Shown piece after piece: positions 47,209 through 58,872 of a stretch of DNA of 64,000 nt. Under the pieces are notes generated by a model. The model was not told the DNA's origin, made no database searches, and was given only the letters and a program-made list of their open reading frames with translations. The stretch comes from Metallyticus violacea (lineage: Eukaryota > Arthropoda > Insecta > Mantodea > Metallyticidae), in the NCBI GenBank assembly GCA_030762175.1, contig CM060834.1, positions 69,484,001-69,548,000 of the forward strand, read 5' to 3'. The first letter of the stretch is position 1; every line of letters starts with the position of its first letter. Position numbers and translations under genes: made by a program.

Positions 47209-48410
47209 AGTTTTATTTATATATATATATATATAACGAAAACTATTTTTCATAAATATATAAAGGAAAAGCAATATACTACTCATTAATGAAATAATAT
47301 TCGTAGAAGATATGAGAACAATCACAATTACCGAACATACGCCTAGTAATGATACTAAAAGAAGAGAATGAAAGCTGCTTTCATCAACATTTACTTGCGT
47401 ACCTGTATAGCAGTAATAGATATTGACACAAACAAACACAAACTTATGCAGTGGAATGTCAAAATGAAAAGGAACTGAAGAGAAACAAAAACGTGATTTT
47501 TAAACCGCACAATAAGCGTAAACCCTGGAGAAAAGTAGCATAGCTTGGTAGAACTTGCCCAGGCAAGTTTAGGTGCACCTGAAAGACCTAATGTTTGCAC
47601 TAATAATTGAATGAAATCATTATTGAAAAGACTGACCTCAAAGTTTCAGCCAGAGCATTTGTGGGTAAGAAACCTCGAGAAAATTCTGGATAATAAGAAT
47701 CGCATAAAACGACAACATTCGCCAGAAAGTATCGAAATAAAAAATTATATCCCGGAAACAAATACATTTCCGGACAAGAAAAAACTGTCTTCAATTCAAA
47801 TGGGAAACTATGGTAGAAGTAAAGAAAAATGCGTCAATGTTAGTTTGAGGTTATATGAGTATCTTAGGAATGCATGGACTGTACTGTATCAATGAAGAAT
47901 GACTTTAAAAATGCATAAGAACTTTTTGAAGGAAAATATGCATTTCTAATGCTCAAAATATGGGAATAGAAAACAACTTCATTTTTCAGCGACAAATGAC
48001 ATACATATAGGAGAAAATACTTAACAATGAGTGCTCTACAATACATCAAAATAATTCTTATACTTTCTTAGTCCTTTGATATTAGTCCAATTGAGCAGCG
48101 GTTCTTTCTTGAGTGTATAGATTCAAACAATAAATTAAGAGAAAACGAAAGGTGACACAAATTTACAACAAGTATTTTTGAGTTGAAATGAATAAGAATA
48201 AAAATTAAGGCGACTGTTTGTGCAGAAGGGAGCTTTTAAATACGTAAGCCAAAAACCTTGAGAACTGCCACAACGATACGCATCTTTCGGCATCGATCTG
48301 CCTATCACAGAAGATCATGAAAGTATTGATGCCTTTTGTAATAACTTGTATGAAAAAGCATTCTCTGAACTTATATATCTAAAACAAAAATAGTGTAACA
48401 CACATTTCTT
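47209..48410. other. Stretch with no recognised gene
   Basis: Contains a 94-codon + strand frame (47611-47895), rich in Lys, Asn and Leu, which matches no family I know. No splice or domain evidence supports it as a gene. Lies between copies of the hairpin repeat. Confidence 0.25.
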
Positions 48411-48609
48411 TAATAGTGTTTAACGCTGAGGCTTCACAGGCGGTGGACACTGATGATACATGAAATAAATGATAAACTGGGAAAGGAAGAAAGTGCTCCA
48501 GTTCTAAGTTTGGAGTACCTCCCCGGTATTTCCCATTTATGAGGACCGAGGAAAACCTGGTAGGAATCGAACCCCAGACCTTCCGCTCACGAGTCCGTGC
48601 CTTAATTAC
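48411..48609 (-). mobile_element. SINE family 2, internally shortened copy
   Basis: Inverted: TTTAACGCTGAGGCTTCACA, GGCGGTGGACACTGATGATA, GGAGTACCTCCCCGG, GAGGACCGAGGAAAACC, GAATCGAACCCCAGACC. The A-box end runs into a (TTA)n tract. Part of the tRNA head is lost. Confidence 0.85.
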
Positions 48610-48658
48610 TATTAATATTACGGTTTATATACTTTTAATGCAATAGTATTGCTTTGGT

Positions 48659-48659
48659 G

Positions 48660-48727
<68 letters not shown>
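48659..48727. repeat. (ATT)n microsatellite
   Basis: About 22 uninterrupted units; the largest or second largest such tract in the window. Confidence 0.95.
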
Positions 48728-49285
48728 GTAATGATGCAATACAACAAAGAGGCAAACATTGAAAAAAATGTGCTTTACTTTGTTTATGTATATTTTTAAA
48801 TTTTGTAAAACAGCGATGAACAAATTTAAAAATTGTATAGAATGAATATTTGGGATTTTAAACTTTCAGTTATATCTTAGGGGTTCGTCACAGCGAGAGA
48901 TCTTTTAAAGAGGGTCTGTGATAAAAGGAAGTTTGAGAATGGCTACAAAAGAGTTATGGTCTATTTTTGAGGAGAAAATCAAAATCACAACTTTTCTGTA
49001 AAACAGCATTGAAACAAGCTGTTCAAACTGAGTAAGTTTTAAATGATTATAAGACTATGTAGACTTGATAGTAGCAACGCTACGAACGCTTGAGGCAATA
49101 ACAAAGCAAAATATTATCTGTTTTAACACGTCAGTAAACGGCTGCTTAAATCATAGATATGCCATGACTTTTGTATCTACGAAATAGTAGTTTAAATATC
49201 CAACAATATCCTATAGATTATTTATTTTTAAGTAATTCATAGAATGTATTTTCAGCTTCTCATGTGTATTTACTTTTATCGCCGT

Positions 49286-49395
49286 CACTTGTCTTCTTGC
49301 CATAGAAGGACTCCACGAGTCCGAAATATAGCGATCTCAAGTGTGACTTTTTCTTAGTGTTTTACCCTTTTCTACTATTATAATTATTGTTAATT
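49286..49395. repeat. Hairpin-bearing repeat, copy C, inverted relative to A and B
   Basis: Reads CTTGCCATAGAAGGACTCCA, GAGTCCGAAATATAGCGATC, AAGTGTGACTTTTTCTTAGT and GTTTTACCC. This is the reverse complement of copies A and B. Hairpin at 49299-49332. Confidence 0.85.
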
Positions 49396-49904
49396 TATAC
49401 ATATATATTAATATAATAATGAAATAAATTTTTCAATAAGTATTTCAATGGTATCACTTTGTAGGGGAAACTAGTGCATAAAGCGAGGAAATATATTAAA
49501 ATAAAAGAATGTGTTTTTTATTTAATTAAACCTGCATAAGTAAAAAAGGAGAGAAACACAGTACAGGTTGCACAAAGGAAGTTCCTGAGTTTTTATCCCT
49601 TTTCACACACAATACCGGAACTTTGTAATCGGAATATGATAATAGAAACCAGAAACCCTTATTTCCTTGATGAAACAGGAGCAATCTTATCATTTGGCCA
49701 TGGCACCGCTAAATACGTCCGCCAAAATTCTCACTTCCGGCCATCGGTGTACAGAAGGCAGAAAATCAACAAGCAATAAAATAGAACAGAGAAGGGGGGG
49801 GGGGAGTTGATGTAAAGTAAGAAACAGGTTGAACCCAACTGAGTGATCTGATTGTATGCTACTGAATATTTAATATGATAAATTTAAAGAGGTAAAGATA
49901 TCCT

Positions 49905-49907
<3 letters not shown>

Positions 49908-49954
<47 letters not shown>
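49908..49954. repeat. (AT)n microsatellite
   Basis: Alternating A/T dinucleotides for about 47 bases, immediately before a SINE head. Confidence 0.95.
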
Positions 49955-49957
<3 letters not shown>

Positions 49958-49974
49958 CTTGTATTAGCTTCTAC

Positions 49975-50200
49975 CAAGCGAGTTGGCTAAATCGGTAACG
50001 CTTTGGACTCATATTCGGGTGATCCCGTGTTCAAATCCCTACGCTAATCTGACTGCAATTTTCTGTGGTTTTCCTCAGTCCATTTTCAGATAATGCTGGG
50101 TATTTCTTTGTCACAATTCTTCTTCCACATCGAACTCATCTTCATATTTATGCGTGTGTCTGCCTCTTTCTGTGTTTAAGGTGTATTTGAGGGGGACGAA
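49975..50200 (+). mobile_element. tRNA-headed SINE, related to family 3
   Basis: CAAGCGAGTTGGCTAAATCG (A box) and CCGTGTTCAAATCCC (B box) are spaced as in a tRNA. GGTTTTCCTCAGTCC and AATGCTGGGTA follow, with a tail near GTGTTTAAGGTG. The head resembles those at 10796 and 61700 (GCGAG-nn-GGTGGCTCAG). Confidence 0.6.
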
Positions 50201-50759
50201 ACACAATTGCGCCGATTTGGAATGCTTTTTTTGTCACAGTGTTTGCACATCAAAATTCACTCGACATTTAAGAAATGGAGTAGTGTTAGGTATAACGCTG
50301 ACAACAGGATTAATAACAATGGCGCAAGATTGAAAATATCCCTTTAGCTACATTGTACATTGATACAGCATCTATTGAAGATAAATGGTTGTTTCATTTT
50401 TTCCCTTCGAAGAGATTGATATGTGTAAAAGCGAGAAAAGACCAGTCTCTATATACAAATCGAGAAATTGTGCAATCATCTTGTACATTTCTACATTCCA
50501 GATGAGGCGATGATTCGCACCACGATTGCATGCAAGTCTTTCCGTAGCCAAGTTTCCTTCATTCAGGCATTTACAATTTGCCTTGTTTTGATGAACACTC
50601 TTCATACAGAAACCTACATGAAGATTAATAGCGTGCAACAGCCACTGCGAAGAGACAGTTAGTTGGAAACAATGTACAGAGAATGAAAGTGTTTGGAAGT
50701 GTTAATTCCAAAACACTGTAGAATTCCAGACATACGATCCGATCTATGATTGCTGACGG

Positions 50760-51010
50760 GTTGATAAAGTAAGATCTGAATATCCCTGAAGAAGCTCACG
50801 GTATTGCCCAAGAAGGACCCGTCGACGGATCGACATGCTTGACGTTTCACCAGGTTATGTCTACCTATATCATCGACCCGACCATCAGATTCGAAGCTCA
50901 GAACAACAGCCTGCAGAAGTTTAAGCAGAGAAATGCAGGATTCATGAGCTCATCGTCCCAAACTAACTGCAGAAATATCACCTTCATAAAAGTTATAAGT
51001 TGGTGCTACA
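50760..51010 (+). pseudogene. Retroelement C-terminal fragment
   Basis: Two overlapping frames together contain an EEAHGIAQEG block, GSTCLTFHQ and IIDPTIRFEAQ. Another frame carries AEKCRIHELIVPN. I recall an insect non-LTR retrotransposon C-terminus with GSTRRIDxxA, then xxIDPTIRFE and QPxEVxxEK, so this looks like a frameshifted piece of it. No boundaries seen. Confidence 0.35.
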
Positions 51011-54000
51011 GTATTTTGTAAACATTTGTCGAGAAGTTCATTTAAATAATTTCCTTATTTGCTAAATTTATCACTGCCATTAAAGGTTCGATGGCGTTTT
51101 TGAAATGTCTCTACTCTCCCCCCCCCCAAAAGAATTTGAAAATATCAGAACTGTTTATTGTTCAGTTTCTTTTTTTCCTTTTCATATCGTTGAGGTTTAT
51201 TGTAGAGTATGTTTTTTACTTAGAGGAAATTACATTATTGGACAAGCAGTAACTTTTCTTTCTTATTTACAAAGAAAATCCGAAACCCGACCGGTTATCT
51301 GGAATAGAGTATGTAAAATATCACACCTGAATAAATCGAAATAAATAAAAGCTTGCGACGAGTTTGCAGGATGTGTGTTTACATTACATTTTTTATCAAG
51401 AGTCATGCTTTTTAAACGCACCAGATTAATATACCTACACAATTTGCGTGTATCAATTTATTAGTTCGCAATCTGAACCACTATTCAGTAATCATACATG
51501 AGTACTAATCGCAATAGAAGTACCATGCTCCAATAATACCATTGCCAGCCTAAACTGAAATACAAGTATTATGTGTACAGCACACAAGCGTTGTGTTAAT
51601 TGGAGTAATTGGCGCAAACGTGCTGCGCGATTTGAGGCGGCCCTGACATTGTACTGACCACCCAATCAGGGAATCCCCCATGTATGTGTATGTCCGTCGA
51701 TAGACAGGCGACTGACGGTCATTGACCTGTACGTCCCAGGGGGTGTAGCTTAGCCGGAGGAGATTTAACAGTTGAAGAAAGAAAAATAAGTTGGCACTTA
51801 TGTGGACATCATTCAGTTCGATTATTGAATGTTAAGTTCTCGCCAATGGTTGGAAGACGCTTTGCCTCTGATACCCGTTTCCTGAAAAGAAAGTTCGACC
51901 AAGAAGTTCACGAGTATTATCCTTTATGAAAAATGTTTTAACGCTTAATTAACACATCAAAGAGATAACGTGTGCAAATTATTGAGAAAAATAAAAATAA
52001 AAAAAAAATGAATGGTGTTCATATATTTAAATTACATAACTCTTATTTTTTTACGGAAGAAAAGATCCTGAGCGACCATAGAAAAGAAGGAATGTCCAAA
52101 ACAAGTAGTAATGTATAAGCTGAGAGAATTATATATACCTATTTTAAATAGCTGTTAACCCCATTTTATTTACTGTGGAATTAGGAATGGCTGATCATCT
52201 TCTTAATTGTACAGCACTTCAGATATACATGCATAATTATTTATGTTCCGTGCTTATTACTGTGTATGCTAAACTGGGGGTTCCCGGAAATCTTGCCATG
52301 GTTTCGCCAACATTTTCTTACACCTGGAATATCGAACTTAGAATTAGATACATTGTTTTCAGTTCTTTAAAATGAGGTATGTGTTTAGAGATTTAGTAAC
52401 AAGGACTAGTTTCGTTAACCTGTTATAAATTAAAAAGAACAGTTTCTGGAAGTTTCCATAAATTTTCAACTAAAAACAAGCTATAAATCTTTTGTCATTG
52501 ATTGACTTTTGGCTAAGTTTAAAGGCGTTCTCAGTGTTAGTGAAAGGTTTTTGCTTCATTCGTTCATTCAAAAAACAAATCTAGAAGCAAGACTACTTTG
52601 TGCTGAAAGCGATCTGAAACTTTATTTAGACTGTTTCATCCAAAGCAAGCACACTTTTCTCGCTGAATTTAAAATGAACTGATATGTAAATTTATAAGTT
52701 TATATATCGAACCTATCCTGTAACTGGGTAACTTAAGCTCACATGATTCTCCTACCATATAAAATATTATAATAATATAAAAAAGCCATTCTCAGTGTCC
52801 GGTTTAAATTAAAATGTGTGAAATATAAAAATGTGACTTTAAAGTTAGGGGAATATGGTGTAGCATTATTAGCTCATCTATTTAATTTCGGATTTAATGT
52901 TTGAAATGTATAATTATTTGATGTTATGTAGTTTCAATTGTAGCGTCATTTTTGAAATGGAATTCTAATGCAGGTCTATTTATCGTAACTATAACAACTT
53001 TCGACTAAGTTAAGGTTGTTAAGCACTGTGCATATTGGATAAGAATCCCACAGTCTTACAGCCCGGAAGGCTCAATTTGCATAGTTGACACCGGCAGTCA
53101 AAGCGCAAGTTCAATTTTGTATATTGATGTCATCCACTCGGCTCAAATCCTTTATACTGTTTCGTAGTTCAAAAAGTTTGGAAAGGCGATTTTGTGGATA
53201 TGAATGACAAATATTTTCTGTAAAAGAACCCAGGGTGAATAAGCCACTAACGTTTTCCGACATTCATCCCGGGATTGAGGAAGTATTCCGGTTAACACTT
53301 CAGGCTAGCAGCTAGCTAACCTGCTCTCGCCGCTTCTTGCACCTGGCCGCTAATGAGTCACGTAAGTGATAGTGGTTCCCCTTTTCGTGCTGCGAAAAAC
53401 AAATTCAATTGTTAATTTCATATCGGAACACTAATACTGGATTTCTTGGAGAGTATTTTGTTTTAATGAAGGAAACCTTGATTGCAACACTGACTTTCTA
53501 CTAGTACATGTTTGTATTGCATTTTTGTATAGTATTTTAAATTTAACACCGCTTCTGCTAGATATGACGCTATTTCAAATATCTTAAAATAATACTTCTA
53601 TTGACAAATGTCTAAAATTTAATTTATTATAGGCTTAAGTGAGGTTTGTGAGTATGTACATTATACTTTTCGTATTGTTTATTTATAAAATTTGGGCTCG
53701 ATAGTGTAGTTAGTGCTTAATAATTCTATTGGTCTCGGAATGAAAATTGCTTTGACCTGTTACAATCACTTAATATTATTAAAAGGTATGAGGAAACGCA
53801 ACAACTAAAGTCAAGATATATAGAGAATCAAAACCAACAATTTCACGTAAAAGGAAAAACAGGGTCCTGTTCCAGGATATTATGGTGTAATGCATTTAAA
53901 GTGTATAATAAAAGTCACTATATGAAGTGTAACTTTCTGTTCTACAAAATAAAGTAAAATACTTTGTAACATAGAGGAACAGCTATATGTCGTCTTAAAT

Positions 54001-54037
54001 TTGTATTCCACACCTTGGTGACACATTGATACTTTTT
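51011..54037. other. About 3 kb with no recognised feature
   Basis: Moderate GC with CpG retained. A GC-richer patch near 51600-51770 includes GGGGGTGTAGCTTAGCCGG, which recalls a tRNA-Ala 5' end but lacks any B box. Nothing else identified. Confidence 0.35.
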
Positions 54038-54045
54038 AACATACA

Positions 54046-54340
54046 AAGTCGGTCCTGGTGGTATAGTGGTAGCCATACTTGCTTTCTATACCCGAGGTCG
54101 CGGGTTCAAACCCGGCCAGGATCGATGAATTTTTTCGAGCGTAAAAATCCTTAGTATGGCTTCCTTCGGAAGGGAAGTAAAGCCGTGGGTCCCGTGTCGT
54201 ACATTTATGGCACGAAAAAGAACCTCAAGCCTGAAAGAAGAGACCTTTGAGCAAAATTTGTCGGCCCTTTCACGCCCTGAATTGAATGGGACGCTGATGA
54301 CCTGAGTTGTTAAAAAGCGTCCTTAAATAAAACGAATCAT
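54046..54340 (+). mobile_element. SINE family 1, full-length, with target-site duplication
   Basis: GGTCCTGGTGGTATAGTGG head through GTTAAAAAGCGTCCTTAAAT. Flanked by AACATACA at 54038-54045 and 54341-54348. Confidence 0.94.
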
Positions 54341-54466
54341 AACATACAGAACCAATTTCTACAACATAGGTCTGGTATTTTTTTCTTTATTATACTTTAT
54401 TATGTATTTATCGATCTTCAATTGTAATATTCCACTATGAGATAACCGTCATACTTTTTCTTACAT

Positions 54467-54518
54467 GCGCCGACGTAGGTGATCTGGGGTTCGATTCCCA
54501 TCAGGACCGAACTCTCGC

Positions 54519-54596
<78 letters not shown>

Positions 54597-54755
54597 CTTT
54601 ACTCAGTCATAAATGAAAAATGCCGGGTAGATATCCTAAACTTAGTCCTGGAGCGCTTACTTCCTTTAAAAAAATCCTTTCCCAATTTATCATTTCATCT
54701 CACCATCTGTGATGGCTTAGTAGTTAAAACGGGCGTTAAACACTAATTAAAAAAA
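54467..54755 (+). mobile_element. SINE family 2 with an expanded internal (ATT)n
   Basis: The head is 5'-truncated (GATCTGGGGTTCGATTCCCA), and the usual T-rich linker is replaced by a 73-bp (ATT)n tract at 54520-54592. Then AAAAATGCCGGGTAGATATC and the tail GGGCGTTAAACACTAAT. Confidence 0.88.
54520..54592. repeat. (ATT)n microsatellite inside a SINE
   Basis: About 24 units, located at the T-rich linker of the family 2 SINE. Confidence 0.95.
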
Positions 54756-55516
54756 ATCTTCTTCCTGTTACTACAACTACCTCAGTCGAGAAATGATACA
54801 AGAATCAATCTTGCGATTGCGCTGGATCGTTTATTTATTTGCCCATTTTATCATTTACATTTATATACTATACTTTCTTGTATTGTTTGACAATCATAGT
54901 TTTATTACCATTAAAAATGCGAAAAGAGACGAAATTATTTATTTTAAAAGAGAACGAGGCAATGAAAGAAATTCTTTTCGGAGCTGGACTGAAATATTTG
55001 TTTACACATCTGACACGCCTTTCTACTTTAATAGAAAACGTTCATTGTACTCCAATAATGAATTAAAAAGTAAATTTCTTCTTTCTTTATACTCACGCCT
55101 CTACCTAGTTCATTATCATCCTTTTCACTACTACTGGATCATACTTTTAGAACAAATAATTCCCTAAACGATTTAAAAATTTTAAAATTTGTTTTAATAT
55201 TTGAAATTAAAATATTTCTATACTTGCAGAGAAATCTACAAAATACAACAGCATGAGTAGTATTAATACCAAAATAACAAAAAGTTCTTGTACAGTGGTA
55301 CGTATGAAGTTATGAAGTGCAGAAGCATACAATTTTACTAATAACTAGTACACTTAAAATAACTAGACCACACTTTTGTAGTATGGCTAACAATTTCCAT
55401 TTAAAATCTTTTCGGTCTGAAACAATCCGGAATCCTATGTGAACTCGCATTGTACCAGTTATATTATCTTTATCACGTTTCCATTCTGAGAAATGACCAT
55501 TCTATACAATAATGAC

Positions 55517-55738
55517 TTAGCAGATCATCTTCCTCTCTACCTTAATCGACAAGATAGTATGTATGACCTTTAAACACTGAGCTTTATGCGCTACATCCTC
55601 TATAACAAGGTTCATCCCCGGTGTTGATGGCCACATCCTGTTAACGCTAGGCGGAATTTCCGTTGGTACAGCACACACTGCTCCAGCCGCAGATAACATT
55701 AATAGAAAGGTTCTCAGGCATGTTTGGGGCACGCGCAC
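55517..55738 (-). CDS. Candidate first coding exon of a secreted protein (unrecognised)
   Basis: The - strand frame begins MRVPQTCLRTFLLMLSAAGA, then VCAVPTEIPPSVNRMW. This looks like a classical signal peptide: basic n-region, hydrophobic core, and a small-residue cleavage context near CA|VP at about residues 22-24. The mature part is proline-rich at first, followed by MNLVIEDVAHKAQCLK. Possible donors are AAG|GTCATA or AAG|GTAGAG before the in-frame stop, so the rest of a gene would be at lower coordinates; I found no following exon. No family recognised. It could equally be a chance frame of 73 codons or a decayed element. Confidence 0.25.
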   Translation of the reverse strand: MRVPQTCLRTFLLMLSAAGAVCAVPTEIPPSVNRMWPSTPGMNLVIEDVAHKAQCLKVIHTILSIKVERKMIC

Positions 55739-55946
55739 AGACGCGTGTTCTTAGCAGCGTTAGTTTTGTTCGCTTTCACTCTAAACACCTTTCCCACTTT
55801 TTCCAAGGGCAGCAGTGACATAGCTTTTCTTGTAACCAATTGGAAATAAACTTGTTCGTTCTTTTGTTACTAAAATTGTCAAAGAGCTTCCTTTTGCAAG
55901 ATATTAATATACCTATATCTTGAATGATAATTTCATTTTTATTTAT

Positions 55947-56232
55947 AAACCGCCACGGGTGGCCGAGGTCATTAAGGCGCGGCCTCGTGAGCGGGAGGTC
56001 TGGGGTTCGAATCCCACCAGGACCGTCCTCACTGACTGAGGTTTTTTGCAGGTTTTCCTCAGTCCTCATAACTGGCAAATGCCGGGGAGGTACTCTAAAC
56101 TTAGCCCTGGAACGCTTTCTTCCTTAAAAAAACATATCCTTTCCCAATATATTATTTCATCTCATGTATCATCAGTGTCCACCGCCTGTGGTGCCTCAGT
56201 AGCAAAAACGGGCGTTAAACACTACTAAAAAA
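55947..56232 (+). mobile_element. SINE family 2, best-preserved copy, with target-site duplication
   Basis: The head GGTGGCCGAGGTCATTAAGG (A box, tRNA-Ser/Leu-like) and GGGTTCGAATCCCACCAGGA (B box) precede the body TTTTCCTCAGTCCTCATAAC, AAATGCCGGGGAGGTACTCT and TGTCCACCGCCTGTGGTGCC. It ends GGGCGTTAAACACTACTAAA. Flanked by TTATTTAT at 55939-55946 and 56233-56240. Confidence 0.93.
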
Positions 56233-56544
56233 TTATTTATTGCCCACAAGATTGTTCGATAACTTAATCAGATCTCTTCTGGCGTTAAAAATTCGGCTCG
56301 GTGTATTTATAAGAGTATTACAATAGTTTAAAAAGTAATATTTTGTATAATGAAAAAAATAAAGAAATAAAACTGTATTGTTGAAATACGTGTTTAAACC
56401 TACGCAATATATAAAATATTAAAAACAAATATTTTTAATAGTTCTTTCTTTAACTGACTTATTGTGTTAACTATAACATTTATAGAATTTTTTTTTTTTT
56501 CAATTTAATTTTTAAGGCAAGTGTACACTTAACGTTTGCGACAC

Positions 56545-56800
56545 ATCTATGGTCTGGTAGTGATGTATGCAAACACTAACTCGGAGTCCTGGGCTCGATT
56601 CTTAGTCAGGTCGAGTTGTTCGAATTAGGTTTTTTCGGAGCTTTTCTTTGCCCTGAGAGGGCAAATAGTCAGATAGCTTTAAGGCATCGAGCTCATTTGC
56701 CAGATTATTAATTCTCTTCATTCATCCCTGCAGACTGCGTTTAAGTACTCGTATGTTTAAGGATCCCCTGGTTAACATCATAACCGTATCACTCCATCAT
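56545..56800 (+). mobile_element. tRNA-headed SINE, family 4
   Basis: Head with ATGGTCTGGTAGTGATGTAT (A-box-like) and CTGGGCTCGATTCTTAGTCA (B-box-like). The body includes TTTGCCCTGAGAGGGCAAAT and TCGAGCTCATTTGCCAG. No second copy in the window, so the assignment rests on the head alone. A family 2 SINE follows directly. Confidence 0.5.
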
Positions 56801-56801
56801 C

Positions 56802-56979
56802 TCGCCGTCACGAGTGGCCAAGGTCGTTATGGCGTGACTCCAGAGGGAGGTCTGGGGTTCGATTCCCACCAGGACCTTCCTGACTGAGTTTTTTTTTTTC
56901 AAGTTTTCCTCAGTCCTCATAAACGGAAAATGCTGGGGAGGTATCCTAAACTAAAATTAGAGCTGGAACACTTCCTTCC

Positions 56980-57031
<52 letters not shown>

Positions 57032-57101
57032 CTTTACCAGTTTATCATTTCATTTCATCAGGAGATGCCTCAGTAGTTAAACAGGAAGTTAAGTGCTATT
57101 T
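56802..57101 (+). mobile_element. SINE family 2 with an expanded (AAT)n at its A-rich linker
   Basis: GAGTGGCCAAGGTCGTTATG head, GGGGTTCGATTCCCACCAGG, body, then (AAT)n at 56981-57028 where other copies have an A-run, and a CTCAGTAGTTAAACAGGAAG tail. Confidence 0.9.
56981..57028. repeat. (AAT)n microsatellite inside a SINE
   Basis: About 16 units at the internal A-rich linker of a family 2 SINE. Confidence 0.95.
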
Positions 57102-57468
57102 TACATCATCATCACTATTAGGACAACATTAGGCGTTCCGACTCAGAAGTCCGCTACAATACCGCTACGTCAGGGGGGAATGCCCACAAGTTCGTGACAA
57201 CAATGGGCTGGCATTGGAGAGAAAAAAAAAAAACACCTTTTAAAAACTTTCAGTTCTGAATGGAACATTCCGAAATTTTTTATATATTCTAAGGATCTGC
57301 ATTTATCGCTAAGCTATTAATATTACATTTTGTTATACTTTTTCATATGCCAGATGAATGAACAAATAGCTATGATCAAACACAATTTCAAAAATGAAAT
57401 GTAAATAATTGCAGTAAATACAGAGGAATTAATTTACTTGGATTCGGTACATAAAAAAAAAAAAAAAA

Positions 57469-57495
57469 TGAATGAATGAATGAATGAATGAATGA
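57469..57495. repeat. (GAAT)n microsatellite after an A-run
   Basis: Six to seven units of ATGA/GAAT following about 16 adenines. Confidence 0.9.
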
Positions 57496-57666
57496 AAAAC
57501 TTATCTTAAAACGTTAACTCTTACTTTGTGCATTTTTATGCGCTGAAATAATAATAATAATAATAAAAACAAAACATTCAAAATGTCTTATCATTTCAAT
57601 GTTTCGCACAACATTAATTTACATGTATGCTATAAGTTTGGGAATGTTGCTTGATCAACAGGGTAG

Positions 57667-57974
57667 TTTCGGTTCTGGTGGTGTAGTGGTAATCATGCTT
57701 GCTTCCTAAACCCCAGATCGCGGGTTTAATCCCGGCCAGATTGAATCGATCGATCGATGGATTTTTTTCGGGCGTAAAAGTCCTAAGTATGGCTTCCTTC
57801 GGAAGGGAATTAAAGCCTTGGGTCCCATGTCGTACATTTACGGCACGCGAAAGAACCTCAAGCGTGACAAAAGAAGCCTCTGAACAAAATTTGTCGGTCG
57901 TTCCAGGCGCTGAATTGAATGGGACGCTGATGACCTGAGATATTAAAGAGCGTCCGTAAATAAAATAATTTATT
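57667..57974 (+). mobile_element. SINE family 1, full-length, with (GATC)n expansion in the body
   Basis: GGTTCTGGTGGTGTAGTGG head through GATATTAAAGAGCGTCCGTA. The GATGGA segment after the head is expanded to ATCGATCGATCGATGG. Flanked by AACAGGGTAG (57657-57666) and AACAGGCTAG (57975-57984), one mismatch. Confidence 0.92.
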
Positions 57975-58079
57975 AACAGGCTAGGTATTCAACATTTTCA
58001 TGTTTTATCTGTGAATGGGACATCAACAAGAAGAAAACACTGCCCACTAAGAGGTTCGCTTAAACCAAGGAGAATTTTG

Positions 58080-58560
58080 ATCCGAATTTGTTGACTCAAG
58101 AGAACGTTTCCTTGACTAGGCATCATAAAATAATTTTTAAAACTTTGGCAAAAAGATTCAAATTATTTCAAGTATCTCTATTGAAAGTTCCCCCAATATC
58201 AGAAGTGAAATTAAAAAAAAAGTACATTTGTACACTGATGCTAGATGAATTTCAATATACAATGACTGAAGGTAAAAGCGAAGACTTGACTTTCCATCTG
58301 AAGTTTCTAGAAAATAATAATGATCCTGACTATTGATCAAACTCGGAAAATATAGTAGAAACACTCAAAGTGTTGGAATATTCAATGAGCTTAAAACTGC
58401 ACTTTCTAAATGCACACTTAGACATGGAAAGAAAATATCAACGTCGATGTAACGTCAAAGTGAATGAAGATTTCCGCTGGAAGCTACACCGAGTAATTTC
58501 CGAAACTTCACACAAGAGAAGAAGCAAGATATAGAGATTCAAGGATAAGAGGAAAAGGAA
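58080..58560 (+). pseudogene. Fragment of a transposable-element-encoded protein
   Basis: An open frame (58088-58336) continues past a stop as SENIVETLKVLEYSMSLKLH, FLNAHLDMERKYQRRCN, FRWKLHRVI. I recall a widespread insect element protein with a cNMSLKIHFLHSHLDFFPEN motif, then MEKRYQGRWN and a YCWxL segment. The piece between LD and MERKYQ is deleted here. The family is not named with certainty; it is repeat-derived, not a host gene. Confidence 0.4.
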
Positions 58561-58872
58561 ATAGCAAGGGCTTGTATAAATTTTTACTTTAATTTATGAT
58601 AACTTAATTGTTTTGTAAAAATCCCTAGTAGCTCGACAAAAATATTTCATTCTGTTACATTTTGCAAAATAATATTTCAACAATGGTATACTCATGTGGC
58701 AAAAAGTGTCTGAGAAAAGATGGTGATAGGAGGAAAGCTGAACTCAGTTCCGAATTCAGTACTTCGAAATAGTATACATTCGTTATAAATTAAAAAAAAA
58801 AATATTATGAATCTAAATGTTGAAGCCTGTGTAATAAACAGACGTTTGAATGTATCAATGAAGTACTGTTAT

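Noticed and set aside
47611..47895. 94-codon + strand frame, Lys/Asn-rich
   Set aside because: No recognisable family, no supporting exon context and AT-driven composition. Kept only as a note in the surrounding stretch.
51738..51770. GGGGGTGTAGCTTAGCCGG, possible tRNA-Ala
   Set aside because: Only the 5' arm and D-arm pattern are present. There is no anticodon arm, no B box (GGTTCGAnnCC) and no closing acceptor strand.
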